Shown in pieces: positions 9,770-17,816 of a stretch of 64,000 nt of DNA. Each line of letters starts with the position of its first letter. Position 1 is the first letter of the stretch. Made by a program: the position numbers and the translations under genes. Under the pieces are notes generated by a model. The model was not told the origin of the DNA, searched no databases, and saw nothing but the letters and a program-made list of their open reading frames with translations. This stretch comes from Rodentibacter haemolyticus. Lineage in GTDB: Bacteria; Pseudomonadota; Gammaproteobacteria; Enterobacterales; Pasteurellaceae. The stretch is taken from the NCBI RefSeq assembly GCF_015356115.1, contig NZ_CP063056.1:2356001-2420000 (forward strand). The letters are read 5' to 3'.

Positions 9770-10299
9770 ACGCCATCTCCGTGATGATGATAACCGTGAT
9801 CGTGGGAATGATGCCCGTGTCCCTGTGCCGAATTGGCTCGTAATGCTTGACTTAAACGGCGTTCGGCTTTTTTCGGCTCAAATCCTGCCGCTTGTAGCCA
9901 TTCAAACATCGGCTTATCAAAAGGGAGGGTAACCTCATCACCGTCTAAAAACAGCGGCGAATGTTTATTGCCGATTTCATAGCACGCCCGTGCCATTTCC
10001 GGCAAGGTTTTAGGTGATAGAACAATGACTTCACTCGGTAAAATCTCGATCACAATCGCAAGTTCATCACTGATAAACACCACATCATCGTGCTTTAAAC
10101 GTTGCCCCTCTTTAAGCAGACGGAAGGCGATTTCACGCCCTGTATCTGTGCTTTTGCGTAGAATGTTACGTTCGCTTTCATACCACTGTAATGCCACTCG
10201 TTCAATTTTTTGATGAGTAATTTTCCCTGCTGTGCGAAGGTCGGTTAAATTGCCTAAAATGGTATCCATTATAGGAAGGATTGGATTGATGATTTTCAT
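9754..10299 (-). CDS. ureE: Urease nickel metallochaperone UreE
   Basis: Nickel donor for urease maturation. The 181-residue protein has the UreE N-terminal domain, the metal-binding C-terminal domain and a histidine-rich tail (GHGHHSHDHGYHHHGD) that binds nickel. The ATG at 10299 has only a weak ribosome-binding site; a second in-frame ATG at 10269 is possible. Its 3' end overlaps ureF. It follows the unrelated flavoprotein gene after about 60 bp. Confidence 0.93.
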   Translation of the reverse strand: MKIINPILPIMDTILGNLTDLRTAGKITHQKIERVALQWYESERNILRKSTDTGREIAFRLLKEGQRLKHDDVVFISDELAIVIEILPSEVIVLSPKTLPEMARACYEIGNKHSPLFLDGDEVTLPFDKPMFEWLQAAGFEPKKAERRLSQALRANSAQGHGHHSHDHGYHHHGDGVWHKH

Positions 10300-10359
10300 A
10301 TTTTTTCGTTATTCTAAGACCTGAAATTGATTTAAAACTTGCCGAAAATTGACCGCGCT

Positions 10360-10842
10360 TTAGTGCTCTTTGCAAGACCATTCGGTTACAATCAATTTGA
10401 TTACTACAATTTTTTGCAATTCATGCTTTTCAAATTGCCAGTCGTTTTTTTGAGTGTAATTTTCCATTAAGCATTGTAGAGCCGTGATTTTTTCTGCTTC
10501 ATTGTCAATTATGGAAATTTCACCTTTTCCCATAATACTTTGATATAAAAAGGAATAATGGCAAGCAATATTTGCTGTTACTATATTGTGTTTTCGATCC
10601 ATTTCAAAGACAGCACTAGGATTTTGTTGAATTAAATCTATCTTTTTACCTTTTACAAAACCGTGAAAATAAAGTGTTAGTTGGTTGTCGTTTGCCTGAA
10701 AACCAAAGTTTAGCGGCACAATATAAACACTCTCACCATCACGCAAACCTAAACGGCAGACATCACATTGCGCCATAATTTCCAACATTTGATTGTAATC
10801 GGTTATGGCACGATCTCGGCGGCGGATCTTAGGATTATTCAT
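10360..10842 (-). CDS. Pyridoxamine 5'-phosphate oxidase-like / NimA-family flavoprotein
   Basis: 160-residue FMN-binding split-barrel protein. The family pattern is visible: CDVCRLGLRDGESVYIVPLN (residues about 25-44), LYFHGFVKGKKIDLI, then HYSFLYQSIMGKGEISII and a C-terminal KEH. Relatives are annotated as pyridoxamine 5'-phosphate oxidase family or 5-nitroimidazole reductase (Nim); the substrate cannot be read from sequence. It sits in the same orientation between ureC and ureE, where urease operons normally have no gene, about 100 bp after ureC. It has an AGGAGATAAAG ribosome-binding site. A role in urease is not implied. Confidence 0.85.
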   Translation of the reverse strand: MNNPKIRRRDRAITDYNQMLEIMAQCDVCRLGLRDGESVYIVPLNFGFQANDNQLTLYFHGFVKGKKIDLIQQNPSAVFEMDRKHNIVTANIACHYSFLYQSIMGKGEISIIDNEAEKITALQCLMENYTQKNDWQFEKHELQKIVVIKLIVTEWSCKEH

Positions 10843-10865
10843 CTTTATCTCCTCATTACCACTGG

Positions 10866-10899
10866 GCGGCTAAATTTTGGTGATTTTAAATTTAGCCGC
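10866..10899. repeat. Perfect 12-bp hairpin between ureC and the Nim-like gene
   Basis: GCGGCTAAATTT and AAATTTAGCCGC are perfect reverse complements separated by 10 bases, with no T-run. It could be an mRNA-stabilising or processing hairpin within the operon, or the scar of the insertion of the flavoprotein gene. Confidence 0.6.
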
Positions 10900-10945
10900 T
10901 TGCAGTGATTTGTATTTATTAGATTCGTAGGTCTAAATAACCAAA

Positions 10946-12664
10946 CTAGAACATAAAATACCGCTGCGCCAATGGGACTTTTTCTGCCGGCTCGCAAGTG
11001 ATTAATTCACCGTTTACACGCACTTCGTAACGTTCCGGATCGACGGTGATGTCAGGTGCTGTATTGTTATGCACCAAATCCTTTTTCCCGATGTTACGGC
11101 AGCCTTTGACGGCAATCAGTTCTTTGTTTAAACCATATTCTGCTTGAATATCGGCTTGTTTCGCCGCTTCAGAAACGAAGAATACGGCGGTTTGGGCTGT
11201 TGCCGAACCTTGATGACCGAACATTGGACGATAGAAAACGGGTTGTGGTGTTGGAATTGAGGCGTTCGGGTCGCCCATTTTGGCGTAACTGATAAACCCT
11301 TTTTTGATAACGGTTTCAGGTTTTACACCAAAGAACATTGGTTTCCATAGTACGATATCGGCAATTTTGCCTACCTCAAGTGAACCGATGTGATCGGAAA
11401 TACCATGGGCGATAGCCGGGTTAATGGTGTATTTGGCGATGTAGCGTTTAATGCGGAAATTATCGTTTCCTGCCGTACCTAATTCGCCACGTTGCGCTTT
11501 CATTTTATCCGCAGTTTGCCATGTTCGGGTAACCACTTCGCCGATACGTCCCATCGCTTGCGAGTCGGAACTCATAATTGAGAACACCCCCATATCATGC
11601 AAAATATCTTCCGCCGCAATGGTTTCCGGGCGGATACGGCTATCGGCAAATGCCACATCTTCCGGCACGCGTTTATCCAAGTGGTGGCAAACCATCAGCA
11701 TATCCAAATGTTCGTCAATAGTATTTACGGTGAACGGGCGGGTCGGGTTGGTGGAAGCCGGCAACACGTTCGGATACATTGCCGCTTTAATAATATCCGG
11801 TGCGTGCCCACCGCCTGCGCCTTCTGTGTGGAAGGTGTGGATAACGCGCCCGTCAATCGCTTTCATGGTGTCTTCCAAGAAGCCGCTTTCGTTGAGGGTG
11901 TCGGTGTGGATTGCCACTTGCACGTCCATTTCGTCCGCCACTTTTAAGGCGGCATCAATCACCGCAGGCGTTGCGCCCCAGTCTTCGTGGATCTTTAAGC
12001 CTAATGCACCGGCACGAATTTGTTCTCTTAAGGGTTCGAGGGTAGAGCAGTTACCTTTGCCGAAAAAGCCGACATTCACAGGTAATGCTTCCGCCGCCTG
12101 GAACATTCGCTGTAAATTCCAAGCTCCGGGGGTACAGGTGGTGGCGTGCGTGCCGTCAGCAGGACCTGTACCGCCTCCGATAAGCGTTGTTGTGCCGTTT
12201 TCAATCGCATGCTGAGCCTGTTGCGGACAGATAAAGTGAATATGAGTATCGATTGCGCCTGCGGTTGCGATTAAATTCGTGCCGTTATGCACTTCGGTGC
12301 TTGCACCGATAATCATATTTGCTGTTACGCCGTCCATCGTGTCAGGATTACCCGCTTGACCGATGCCGACAATGCGGCCGTCACGAATGCCGATATCCGC
12401 TTTAATAATGCCTAATTTTGCATCAATGATCATTACGTTGGTGATCGCAAAGTCCAATACATTCGGATTATCACGGGTTGCCGTGCCGGATTGTGCCATT
12501 CCGTCACGCACGCTTTTACCGCCACCGAATTTGCATTCATCGCCTTTTGTTAGTAAATCTTGTTCAATCGTTGCCCATAAATCGGTATCACCCAAACGTA
12601 CGCTATCGCCGACAGTTGGTCCGTAAGTCGCTACATATTGGGATCTTGGAATGATCAGTGCCAT
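10946..12664 (-). CDS. ureC: Urease alpha (catalytic) subunit UreC
   Basis: Catalytic subunit hydrolysing urea to ammonia and carbamate at a dinuclear nickel centre. The 572 residues are full length. The nickel ligands and carbamylated lysine are visible: HIHF (about 137-140), GLKIHEDWG (carbamylated Lys about 220), AIHTDTLNESGF, and the flap/catalytic segment MVCHHLDKRVPEDVAFADSR. It starts 9 bases after ureB. Highly conserved and apparently intact. Confidence 0.98.
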   Translation of the reverse strand: MALIIPRSQYVATYGPTVGDSVRLGDTDLWATIEQDLLTKGDECKFGGGKSVRDGMAQSGTATRDNPNVLDFAITNVMIIDAKLGIIKADIGIRDGRIVGIGQAGNPDTMDGVTANMIIGASTEVHNGTNLIATAGAIDTHIHFICPQQAQHAIENGTTTLIGGGTGPADGTHATTCTPGAWNLQRMFQAAEALPVNVGFFGKGNCSTLEPLREQIRAGALGLKIHEDWGATPAVIDAALKVADEMDVQVAIHTDTLNESGFLEDTMKAIDGRVIHTFHTEGAGGGHAPDIIKAAMYPNVLPASTNPTRPFTVNTIDEHLDMLMVCHHLDKRVPEDVAFADSRIRPETIAAEDILHDMGVFSIMSSDSQAMGRIGEVVTRTWQTADKMKAQRGELGTAGNDNFRIKRYIAKYTINPAIAHGISDHIGSLEVGKIADIVLWKPMFFGVKPETVIKKGFISYAKMGDPNASIPTPQPVFYRPMFGHQGSATAQTAVFFVSEAAKQADIQAEYGLNKELIAVKGCRNIGKKDLVHNNTAPDITVDPERYEVRVNGELITCEPAEKVPLAQRYFMF

Positions 12665-12673
12665 TTTTTCCCC

Positions 12674-12979
12674 CTATAATTTGCCATCAATTTTGTTATG
12701 GAAACCATAAATTATTTGATTTCCGCCAAATGCCACCAGCTCCACCGTTTTGGCTTCGCCCGGTTCAAAACGTACTGCGTTACCGGAAGGTACGTTTAAA
12801 CGCATACCGCGCGCTAAAGTGCGGTCAAATTCAAGGGAGTTATTGGTTTCAAAGAAGTGATAGTGTGAGCCCACTTGAATCGGGCGATCACCCTTGTTTA
12901 CTACATCAATTTTCACGGTTTTTCTACCCGTATTGGCGTGAATATCGCCGTTTGCTAATTTGTATTCTCCAGGGATCAT
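12674..12979 (-). CDS. ureB: Urease beta subunit UreB
   Basis: Small structural subunit of the urease trimer. The 101-residue protein begins MIPGEYKLANGDIHANTGR, the standard UreB start, and contains VQVGSHYHF-like QVGSHYHFFETN and the RLNVPSGNAVRFEPGE segment. The start was set at 12979 rather than an in-frame upstream codon at 13024 because the extra 15 residues are untypical. It lies 74 bp after ureA. Confidence 0.96.
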   Translation of the reverse strand: MIPGEYKLANGDIHANTGRKTVKIDVVNKGDRPIQVGSHYHFFETNNSLEFDRTLARGMRLNVPSGNAVRFEPGEAKTVELVAFGGNQIIYGFHNKIDGKL

Positions 12980-13053
12980 TATTTTAATCCTTATCGTTAA
13001 GTTTTCTTTTCTTCCTTTCCCCATTCGGTTTGAGAAAAGGGTGGAGGGAGTGT

Positions 13054-13356
13054 TTATCTAATCGGATGATGTACGGTAACCAATTTCGTACCATCGGGAA
13101 AAGTCGCTTCAATTTGCACTTCATCTACCATTTCCGGTATGCCTTCCATCACATCATCAACGGTTAAAAGCGTTGCGCCGTATTGCATTACTTCCGCTAC
13201 GGTCATTCCGTCTCGTGCCGCTTCTTGCAAATGGCTGGCGATATAGGCGATAGTTTCCGGATAATTAAGTTTTACACCACGAGCTTTACGCTTTGCCGCT
13301 AATTCACCGGCGAGGAAAAGCATCAATTTTTCTTGTTCTCTTGAGGTTAAGTGCAT
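13054..13356 (-). CDS. ureA: Urease gamma subunit UreA
   Basis: Smallest structural subunit of urease, 100 residues as usual. Typical start MHLTSREQEKLMLFLAGELA, followed by RKARGVKLNYPE, the GMTVAEVMQYG segment and the C-terminal VTVHHPI. It follows the urea transporter by about 20 bp, so urea entry and hydrolysis are encoded together. Confidence 0.97.
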   Translation of the reverse strand: MHLTSREQEKLMLFLAGELAAKRKARGVKLNYPETIAYIASHLQEAARDGMTVAEVMQYGATLLTVDDVMEGIPEMVDEVQIEATFPDGTKLVTVHHPIR

Positions 13357-13377
13357 AGTTACCTTCTTTCATTAGTA

Positions 13378-14280
13378 TTATTTGGGATTAAATAGGTGAG
13401 TGATTTTTTTAGAATTTAATTTGCTGTGGTCGACTTTATTTTTAAACCATAAAACAAACCAAGACGATACGATGAAACCGATAGTATAAGGTGCTAAGCC
13501 TGTTTGTGCTATAACAAATTGAATAAAAATAGCGAGGATAATTCCTATAATGACATACACAAAGTCTCGTAATCGGTTACCGGCAAAAGCACAGGCTACC
13601 AGTATAGCGGAGAAGCTATAAATACCGTTTGCAAGTTGATTCGGTTCGATTTTAAATAAACAATCCGCAATAAAAGGACTAATAATGGTTGCGGTCATTC
13701 CCCAAATTGCCGCAATGGGGGAGTTAATCGCAATAGCGATAAATAAAAATAATCCGGTTACTAAACTTGAGCCAAAGTTTACTTCAGCCCAAGCATAAAA
13801 GGGTTGGTTGATAGAATCTAACGTTGCGGTGTGATCGATTAAATTCGGCGTAGTCTGCGATAGTCCAAATAAACCAATTTGTGCAGCTCCCCAACAAAAA
13901 ATCCAACAAGTAAGGACGAAAGGAAAGGTGTAAGCAACCCGATTTCTTTTAGTAAATTCGCGCATAATAATCGTTGCGACAGCCGAACTTACAATGCCTA
14001 GGAAGAAAATCAGAGGAGAAATGCCGTTTAATCCAAATGTAAACATGGTGCACATAAAGGCAAGACTAGCATTGAAACCATATAAACCTTGTTTGATTTC
14101 GTTTTCCGGATAGTGAAATTTGATGGCGATGATTGTACCGATGATTGAACCCAGTAAACAGCCGATAGCGAGCGTCCAATGGCTGAAAAACATTGCAATA
14201 AAGATAATAAGCCCGGATAAACCGTTTTCTTGTAAAAAAATTTGCCCGATTCCAACGAGGACGATTTTCATAAACTGCAT
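13378..14280 (-). CDS. Urea transporter (UT family)
   Basis: Channel-type urea transporter of the UT/SLC14-like family, similar in type to that next to urease in Actinobacillus pleuropneumoniae. About ten hydrophobic segments in 300 residues; two internally similar halves are expected for this fold. Recognisable stretches are GLYGFNASLAFMC in the first half and GIYSFSAILVACAFAG in the second, each a pore-lining repeat of the family. The start was placed at ATG 14280 because AGGGGG lies upstream; a TTG at 14340 would add 20 residues. It is the first gene of the operon. I could not identify the promoter or a nickel-regulator site in the AT-rich region at 14281-14446. Confidence 0.88.
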   Translation of the reverse strand: MQFMKIVLVGIGQIFLQENGLSGLIIFIAMFFSHWTLAIGCLLGSIIGTIIAIKFHYPENEIKQGLYGFNASLAFMCTMFTFGLNGISPLIFFLGIVSSAVATIIMREFTKRNRVAYTFPFVLTCWIFCWGAAQIGLFGLSQTTPNLIDHTATLDSINQPFYAWAEVNFGSSLVTGLFLFIAIAINSPIAAIWGMTATIISPFIADCLFKIEPNQLANGIYSFSAILVACAFAGNRLRDFVYVIIGIILAIFIQFVIAQTGLAPYTIGFIVSSWFVLWFKNKVDHSKLNSKKITHLFNPK

Positions 14281-14446
14281 AGAAATACCCCCTAAAAGAT
14301 AATGTTTTTGTAGTTTAAGAGTATTTAAAGGCAATGCCAAATATAGAAAAGTAAATTCTAAAATTTAATATTTGCAATGAGATCATATCTTAAATATTCA
14401 GTTATTTATTAGAGTATATATAATCTTTTTACATTTTGATGAGATA

Positions 14447-14470
14447 AAAGCGCATACTAAATGCGCTTTT
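14447..14470 (-). terminator. Terminator after aspC
   Basis: AAAAGCGCAT and ATGCGCTTTT pair perfectly around ACTAA; the flanking A/T runs allow termination of aspC on the minus strand. Confidence 0.75.
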
Positions 14471-14492
14471 AATGATGAAAATAAATTAAGGC

Positions 14493-15683
14493 TTAAAGCA
14501 CTTTCACAATACTTTCACAGAGATGGCGAATGTTATCTTCCGTAATACCCGCCACATTAATACGACCTGAACGCACCGCATAAATCGCAAATTCTTCTTT
14601 TAAGCGATCAATCTGTTCACCGGTTAAACCGCTAAAGGAGAACATGCCGTTTTGTTCAATGATGAAGCTGAAATCCTGCTTCGCACCGTATTCTTTAAGA
14701 AGCTGCACAAATAAATGACGCATTTTTTTGATGCGTTCACGCATTTCGGTGAGTTCATCTTCCCAAGATTGGCGAAGTGTCGGATCGTTTAATACCTGAA
14801 CGACTGTCGCCGCGCCGTGTGATGCCGGGTTGGAGTAGAGCGTACGGATAATGGATTTCACTTGAGTCAAGGCGGTTGCTGCAATATCGGAATCGGCGGC
14901 AACTAAAGTAAATGCGCCCGCACGTTCATTATATAAGCCGAAGTTTTTTGAGAATGAACTTGCGACTAACAATTCTTTATGATTTGCTGCAAAAGTACGT
15001 AAACCGATAGCATCTTCATTTAAACCGTTTGCTAAACCTTGATAAGCAAAATCGAATAACGGTAACCAACCGTTTTTGGCAGAAAGTTCGGCAAGTTGTT
15101 TCCATTGTTCCGGTGTCGGGTCAATCCCTGTCGGGTTATGGCAACAACCGTGAAGTAACACTACATCGCCTTCACCGGCATTGCTTAAATCGGCGATAAG
15201 GTTATCCCAGTCGAGCGCTTTGTTTTTCGCATCATAGTAACGGTATTCACGAATAGTCATTCCCACCGCATTGAAGATTGCATTGTGGTTCGGCCAAGTC
15301 GGCGTACTGATCCACACATTTTGTGCCTTAGTTTGGCGTTTTATAAATTCCGCTGCAATACGTAATGCACCGGTTCCGCCAAGGCTTTGCACGGTTCTTG
15401 CACGTTGATTTTTCACGATTTCACTGCCTGAACCGAATAACAATTCTTGAGTTAAACGGTTATATTCCGCAATGCCGTCAATCGTGAGGTAATTTTTGGT
15501 ATTTTCTTTATCGAGCAAGCGTTTTTCCGCTTCTTTTACAGCCCGCATAATCGGCGTTGCACCTTGGGCATCTTTATAGACTCCAATACCGAGATTGATT
15601 TTATTCACACGGGTTTCAGATTTGAATGCTTCGCCTAAGCCAAGAATCGGATCGGCAGGGGCGGCTTTAATATTTTCAAACAT
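14493..15683 (-). CDS. aspC: Aspartate / aromatic amino acid aminotransferase
   Basis: PLP-dependent class I aminotransferase interconverting aspartate (or aromatic amino acids) and 2-oxoglutarate with their keto acids. The 396 residues match AspC/TyrB exactly in length. The PLP lysine lies in SSFSKNFGLYNERAG, the cofactor-binding LHGCCHNPTG is present, and the C-terminal RINVAG motif carries the substrate arginine region. AspC versus TyrB cannot be decided without alignment. Start 15683 has AAGGAAAA upstream; a longer in-frame start at 15776 lies in an uptake-signal hairpin and was rejected. Confidence 0.92.
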   Translation of the reverse strand: MFENIKAAPADPILGLGEAFKSETRVNKINLGIGVYKDAQGATPIMRAVKEAEKRLLDKENTKNYLTIDGIAEYNRLTQELLFGSGSEIVKNQRARTVQSLGGTGALRIAAEFIKRQTKAQNVWISTPTWPNHNAIFNAVGMTIREYRYYDAKNKALDWDNLIADLSNAGEGDVVLLHGCCHNPTGIDPTPEQWKQLAELSAKNGWLPLFDFAYQGLANGLNEDAIGLRTFAANHKELLVASSFSKNFGLYNERAGAFTLVAADSDIAATALTQVKSIIRTLYSNPASHGAATVVQVLNDPTLRQSWEDELTEMRERIKKMRHLFVQLLKEYGAKQDFSFIIEQNGMFSFSGLTGEQIDRLKEEFAIYAVRSGRINVAGITEDNIRHLCESIVKVL

Positions 15684-15768
15684 AGCGTTTTCCTTTTTTG
15701 ATGTGTGTAAGTCGGCTAATTTATACTGCAAGCATTTATGTTTAGCAAGTAAAAACACCATAAAAATA

Positions 15769-15812
15769 AACCGCACTTCAATCTTTTATACATTACGTTA
15801 AAAAGTGCGGTT
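15769..15812 (-). terminator. Inverted uptake-signal terminator after purK
   Basis: AACCGCACTT and AAGTGCGGTT, two uptake signals in inverted orientation, pair around a 24-base loop and are followed on the minus strand by a T-rich run. Confidence 0.7.
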
Positions 15813-15822
15813 AAAAATGAAT

Positions 15823-16911
15823 TTATTTTAATTTATCTATCGTCCAACTTAATCCAGATTGATAATCAGCCGGCAATTCCTCTCTCAGCTTTTCTAATTG
15901 TTGAATTAACACGGCTTTATCAGGGGGAGAAAGATTAATATGTCCGACTTTACGTCCTTCCCTTACTTCTTTGCCATACCAATGAAGTTGTGCAAAAGGG
16001 GTATTGAGCCATTTTTCATTGTGTTCCGTACCGATTAAATTCACCATCACGCTTGGCGCAACGGTTTTTAGCTCCGGTGTCGGCAGGTTTAGTAAGGCAC
16101 GCAAATGGAGCTCAAATTGGCTTATTGCGCAGCCGAGTTGAGTCCAATGTCCGCTATTATGTACGCGTGGCGCGAGTTCATTAATCAGCAGTTGATCGCC
16201 GACGACAAAACATTCCATTGCCATCACACCTACATAACCGAGTTTATCCATAATTTTACTCAACATTGTCTCCGCTTGTTTTTGTAGTACGGATTGTTGT
16301 GGAAAATCGGTATCTACCACGCTATAACGCAAAATACCGTTTTGTTGGAGATTATGCGTAACGGGGTAAAAACGTTTTTCACCGTTTCTAAAACGTGCGC
16401 CGACGATTGATACTTCATAATCAAAGGGAATAAATTTTTCTGCGATCACTTCACCAAATAAATCATCGGTAATATCCTCTTTATTTTCGTTGTCGATGAT
16501 CCATTGACCACGCCCGTCATAACCACCGGTACGGCGTTTTACGACCACTTTTTCACCCACATTTTGAAATACCTGTTGCCATTGCTTTTTATCTTCCAAT
16601 AAACACCAAGGCGATGTGGAAAGTGTCAGTTCATCTAACAAAGATTTTTGCGTTAAGCGATCGGCCAACAAACCAAAAATATCCTGATTGACGAAATTTT
16701 TGTGATGACCGAGTAATTCCGTTAAAGGCGTTTTTTCCCAACGTTCGATTTCGGCGGTAATCACCGCATTTTCCGGTAAATCGAATATAGGTGCATTGAA
16801 GGCTAAAGGTTCAACATAAATATCTAAAGGCGCACCGGCATAACGAAGCATTCTGCCTAATTGACCATTGCCGAGAACATAAACGGTAGGGTAGAGAGAA
16901 GATTTTTGCAT
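15823..16911 (-). CDS. purK: N5-carboxyaminoimidazole ribonucleotide synthase PurK
   Basis: ATP-grasp enzyme making N5-CAIR from AIR, bicarbonate and ATP in purine synthesis. The protein starts MQKSSLYPTVYVLGNGQLGR, with the nucleotide-binding GNGQLGRM motif. Further family stretches are VVKRRTGGYDGRGQW, EKFIPFDYEVS and NELAPRVHNSGHWT. A start four codons earlier at 16923 is possible; 16911 was preferred from the typical N terminus. Downstream partner of purE, but separated from it by about 240 bp containing a large repeat element and a terminator. Confidence 0.95.
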   Translation of the reverse strand: MQKSSLYPTVYVLGNGQLGRMLRYAGAPLDIYVEPLAFNAPIFDLPENAVITAEIERWEKTPLTELLGHHKNFVNQDIFGLLADRLTQKSLLDELTLSTSPWCLLEDKKQWQQVFQNVGEKVVVKRRTGGYDGRGQWIIDNENKEDITDDLFGEVIAEKFIPFDYEVSIVGARFRNGEKRFYPVTHNLQQNGILRYSVVDTDFPQQSVLQKQAETMLSKIMDKLGYVGVMAMECFVVGDQLLINELAPRVHNSGHWTQLGCAISQFELHLRALLNLPTPELKTVAPSVMVNLIGTEHNEKWLNTPFAQLHWYGKEVREGRKVGHINLSPPDKAVLIQQLEKLREELPADYQSGLSWTIDKLK

Positions 16912-16942
16912 GGGATTTCTCATAAAATAATCGAAAAAACAA

Positions 16943-17113
16943 CGGTATTATGTATCAGTTTTACGAAGATAATTTTATATCCAATATTTATCGGGGGTAG
17001 GGTGCGTTAAGCTTCGCGTAACGCACCGTTTCATCATTAAACCCTCAATTGGTGCGTTATGGCTTCGCCTAACGGCACCCTACAAGGATTTGTTCAACTG
17101 TTACGTAATACTG
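16943..17113. repeat. MITE-like intergenic element with REP/BIME core, copy 1
   Basis: About 170-bp imperfect inverted structure. The outer end begins CGGTATTATGT at 16943 and the other end reads GTTACGTAATACTG near 17113. Inside are two REP-like palindromes: GTAGGGTGCGTTA with GTAACGCACC (about 16998-17026), and GGTGCGTTATGGCTTCGCC with GGCACCCTAC (about 17051-17083), arranged head to head. A second copy lies at 40225-40380. No coding capacity. Confidence 0.75.
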
Positions 17114-17116
17114 AAA

Positions 17117-17145
17117 AACAACCGCACTTTTTTAAGTGCGGTCAG
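17117..17145 (-). terminator. Inverted uptake-signal terminator after purE
   Basis: ACCGCACTT and AAGTGCGGT form a 9-bp stem around TTTT; on the minus strand it is followed by TTGTTTTTC. Confidence 0.75.
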
Positions 17146-17158
17146 ATTTGAAAAGGTT

Positions 17159-17656
17159 TTATACACGCGGATCGGGATTATCCAAAACCATATAGGTTTG
17201 TTTTTCACGGAAAGTTTGCAAACGTGAAAGCAATTCGTAATCCCAAGCCGCCAGAATTTGCGCCGCAAGTAATCCGGCATTGGCAGCACCGGCAGGGCCG
17301 ATGGCTAATGTGCCGACCGGAATACCTTTCGGCATTTGCACGATAGAATAGAGGCTATCCACACCGCTTAACATAGAACTTTTCACTGGCACACCAAGCA
17401 CCGGTACAAGGGTTTTTGCTGCAATCATACCCGGTAAATGTGCTGCTCCGCCTGCACCGGCAATAATCACTTTGTAACCGTTTTGCTGCGCATTTTCAGC
17501 AAAAGTAAAGAGTTTATCCGGTGTACGATGGGCAGAAACGACTTCAACGTGATAAGGCACGTTGAGTTCATCTAAAATTTGGGTTGCTTCTTGCATGGTT
17601 GCCCAATCGCTTTTTGAACCCATAACAATGGCAATTTTGGCTTGTGTTGCAGACAT
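17159..17656 (-). CDS. purE: N5-CAIR mutase PurE
   Basis: Class I PurE, converting N5-CAIR to CAIR. 165 residues, full length, with the active-site GSKSDW (residues 13-18), SAHRTPD and AGGAAHLPGM motifs and the C-terminal LPVGTLAIG-like segment (PVGTLAIGPAGAANAGLLA). Transcription is predicted to be controlled by the PurR operator about 60 bp upstream. Divergent from pepN. Confidence 0.96.
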   Translation of the reverse strand: MSATQAKIAIVMGSKSDWATMQEATQILDELNVPYHVEVVSAHRTPDKLFTFAENAQQNGYKVIIAGAGGAAHLPGMIAAKTLVPVLGVPVKSSMLSGVDSLYSIVQMPKGIPVGTLAIGPAGAANAGLLAAQILAAWDYELLSRLQTFREKQTYMVLDNPDPRV

Positions 17657-17714
17657 TTTTTGCTCTCACATAAAACTAAAAACGCTGCGTAGAATAGCAT
17701 AATTCGGCAAAGTT

Positions 17715-17730
17715 AAGCAAACGTTTGCTC
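17715..17730. promoter_or_regulatory. PurR operator upstream of purE
   Basis: AAGCAAACGTTTGCTC contains the 12-bp perfect palindrome GCAAACGTTTGC, an excellent match to the PurR box consensus ACGCAAACGTTTGCGT. It lies about 60 bp upstream of purE; the cognate regulator gene purR is at 29218-30240. It is also in the promoter region of the divergent pepN gene. Confidence 0.9.
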
Positions 17731-17816
17731 GATTGTTTTAATGGAAAATATCATTGCAAGTTTCACCGTAAAATCATATCCTAAGCGCAGTTTTTTCCTG
17801 AAACAAAGGGCGAGTT

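Noticed and set aside
11451..12215. 254-codon open frame on the plus strand
   Set aside because: Lies entirely antisense to ureC; it arises from the coding bias of that conserved gene and its translation resembles nothing known.
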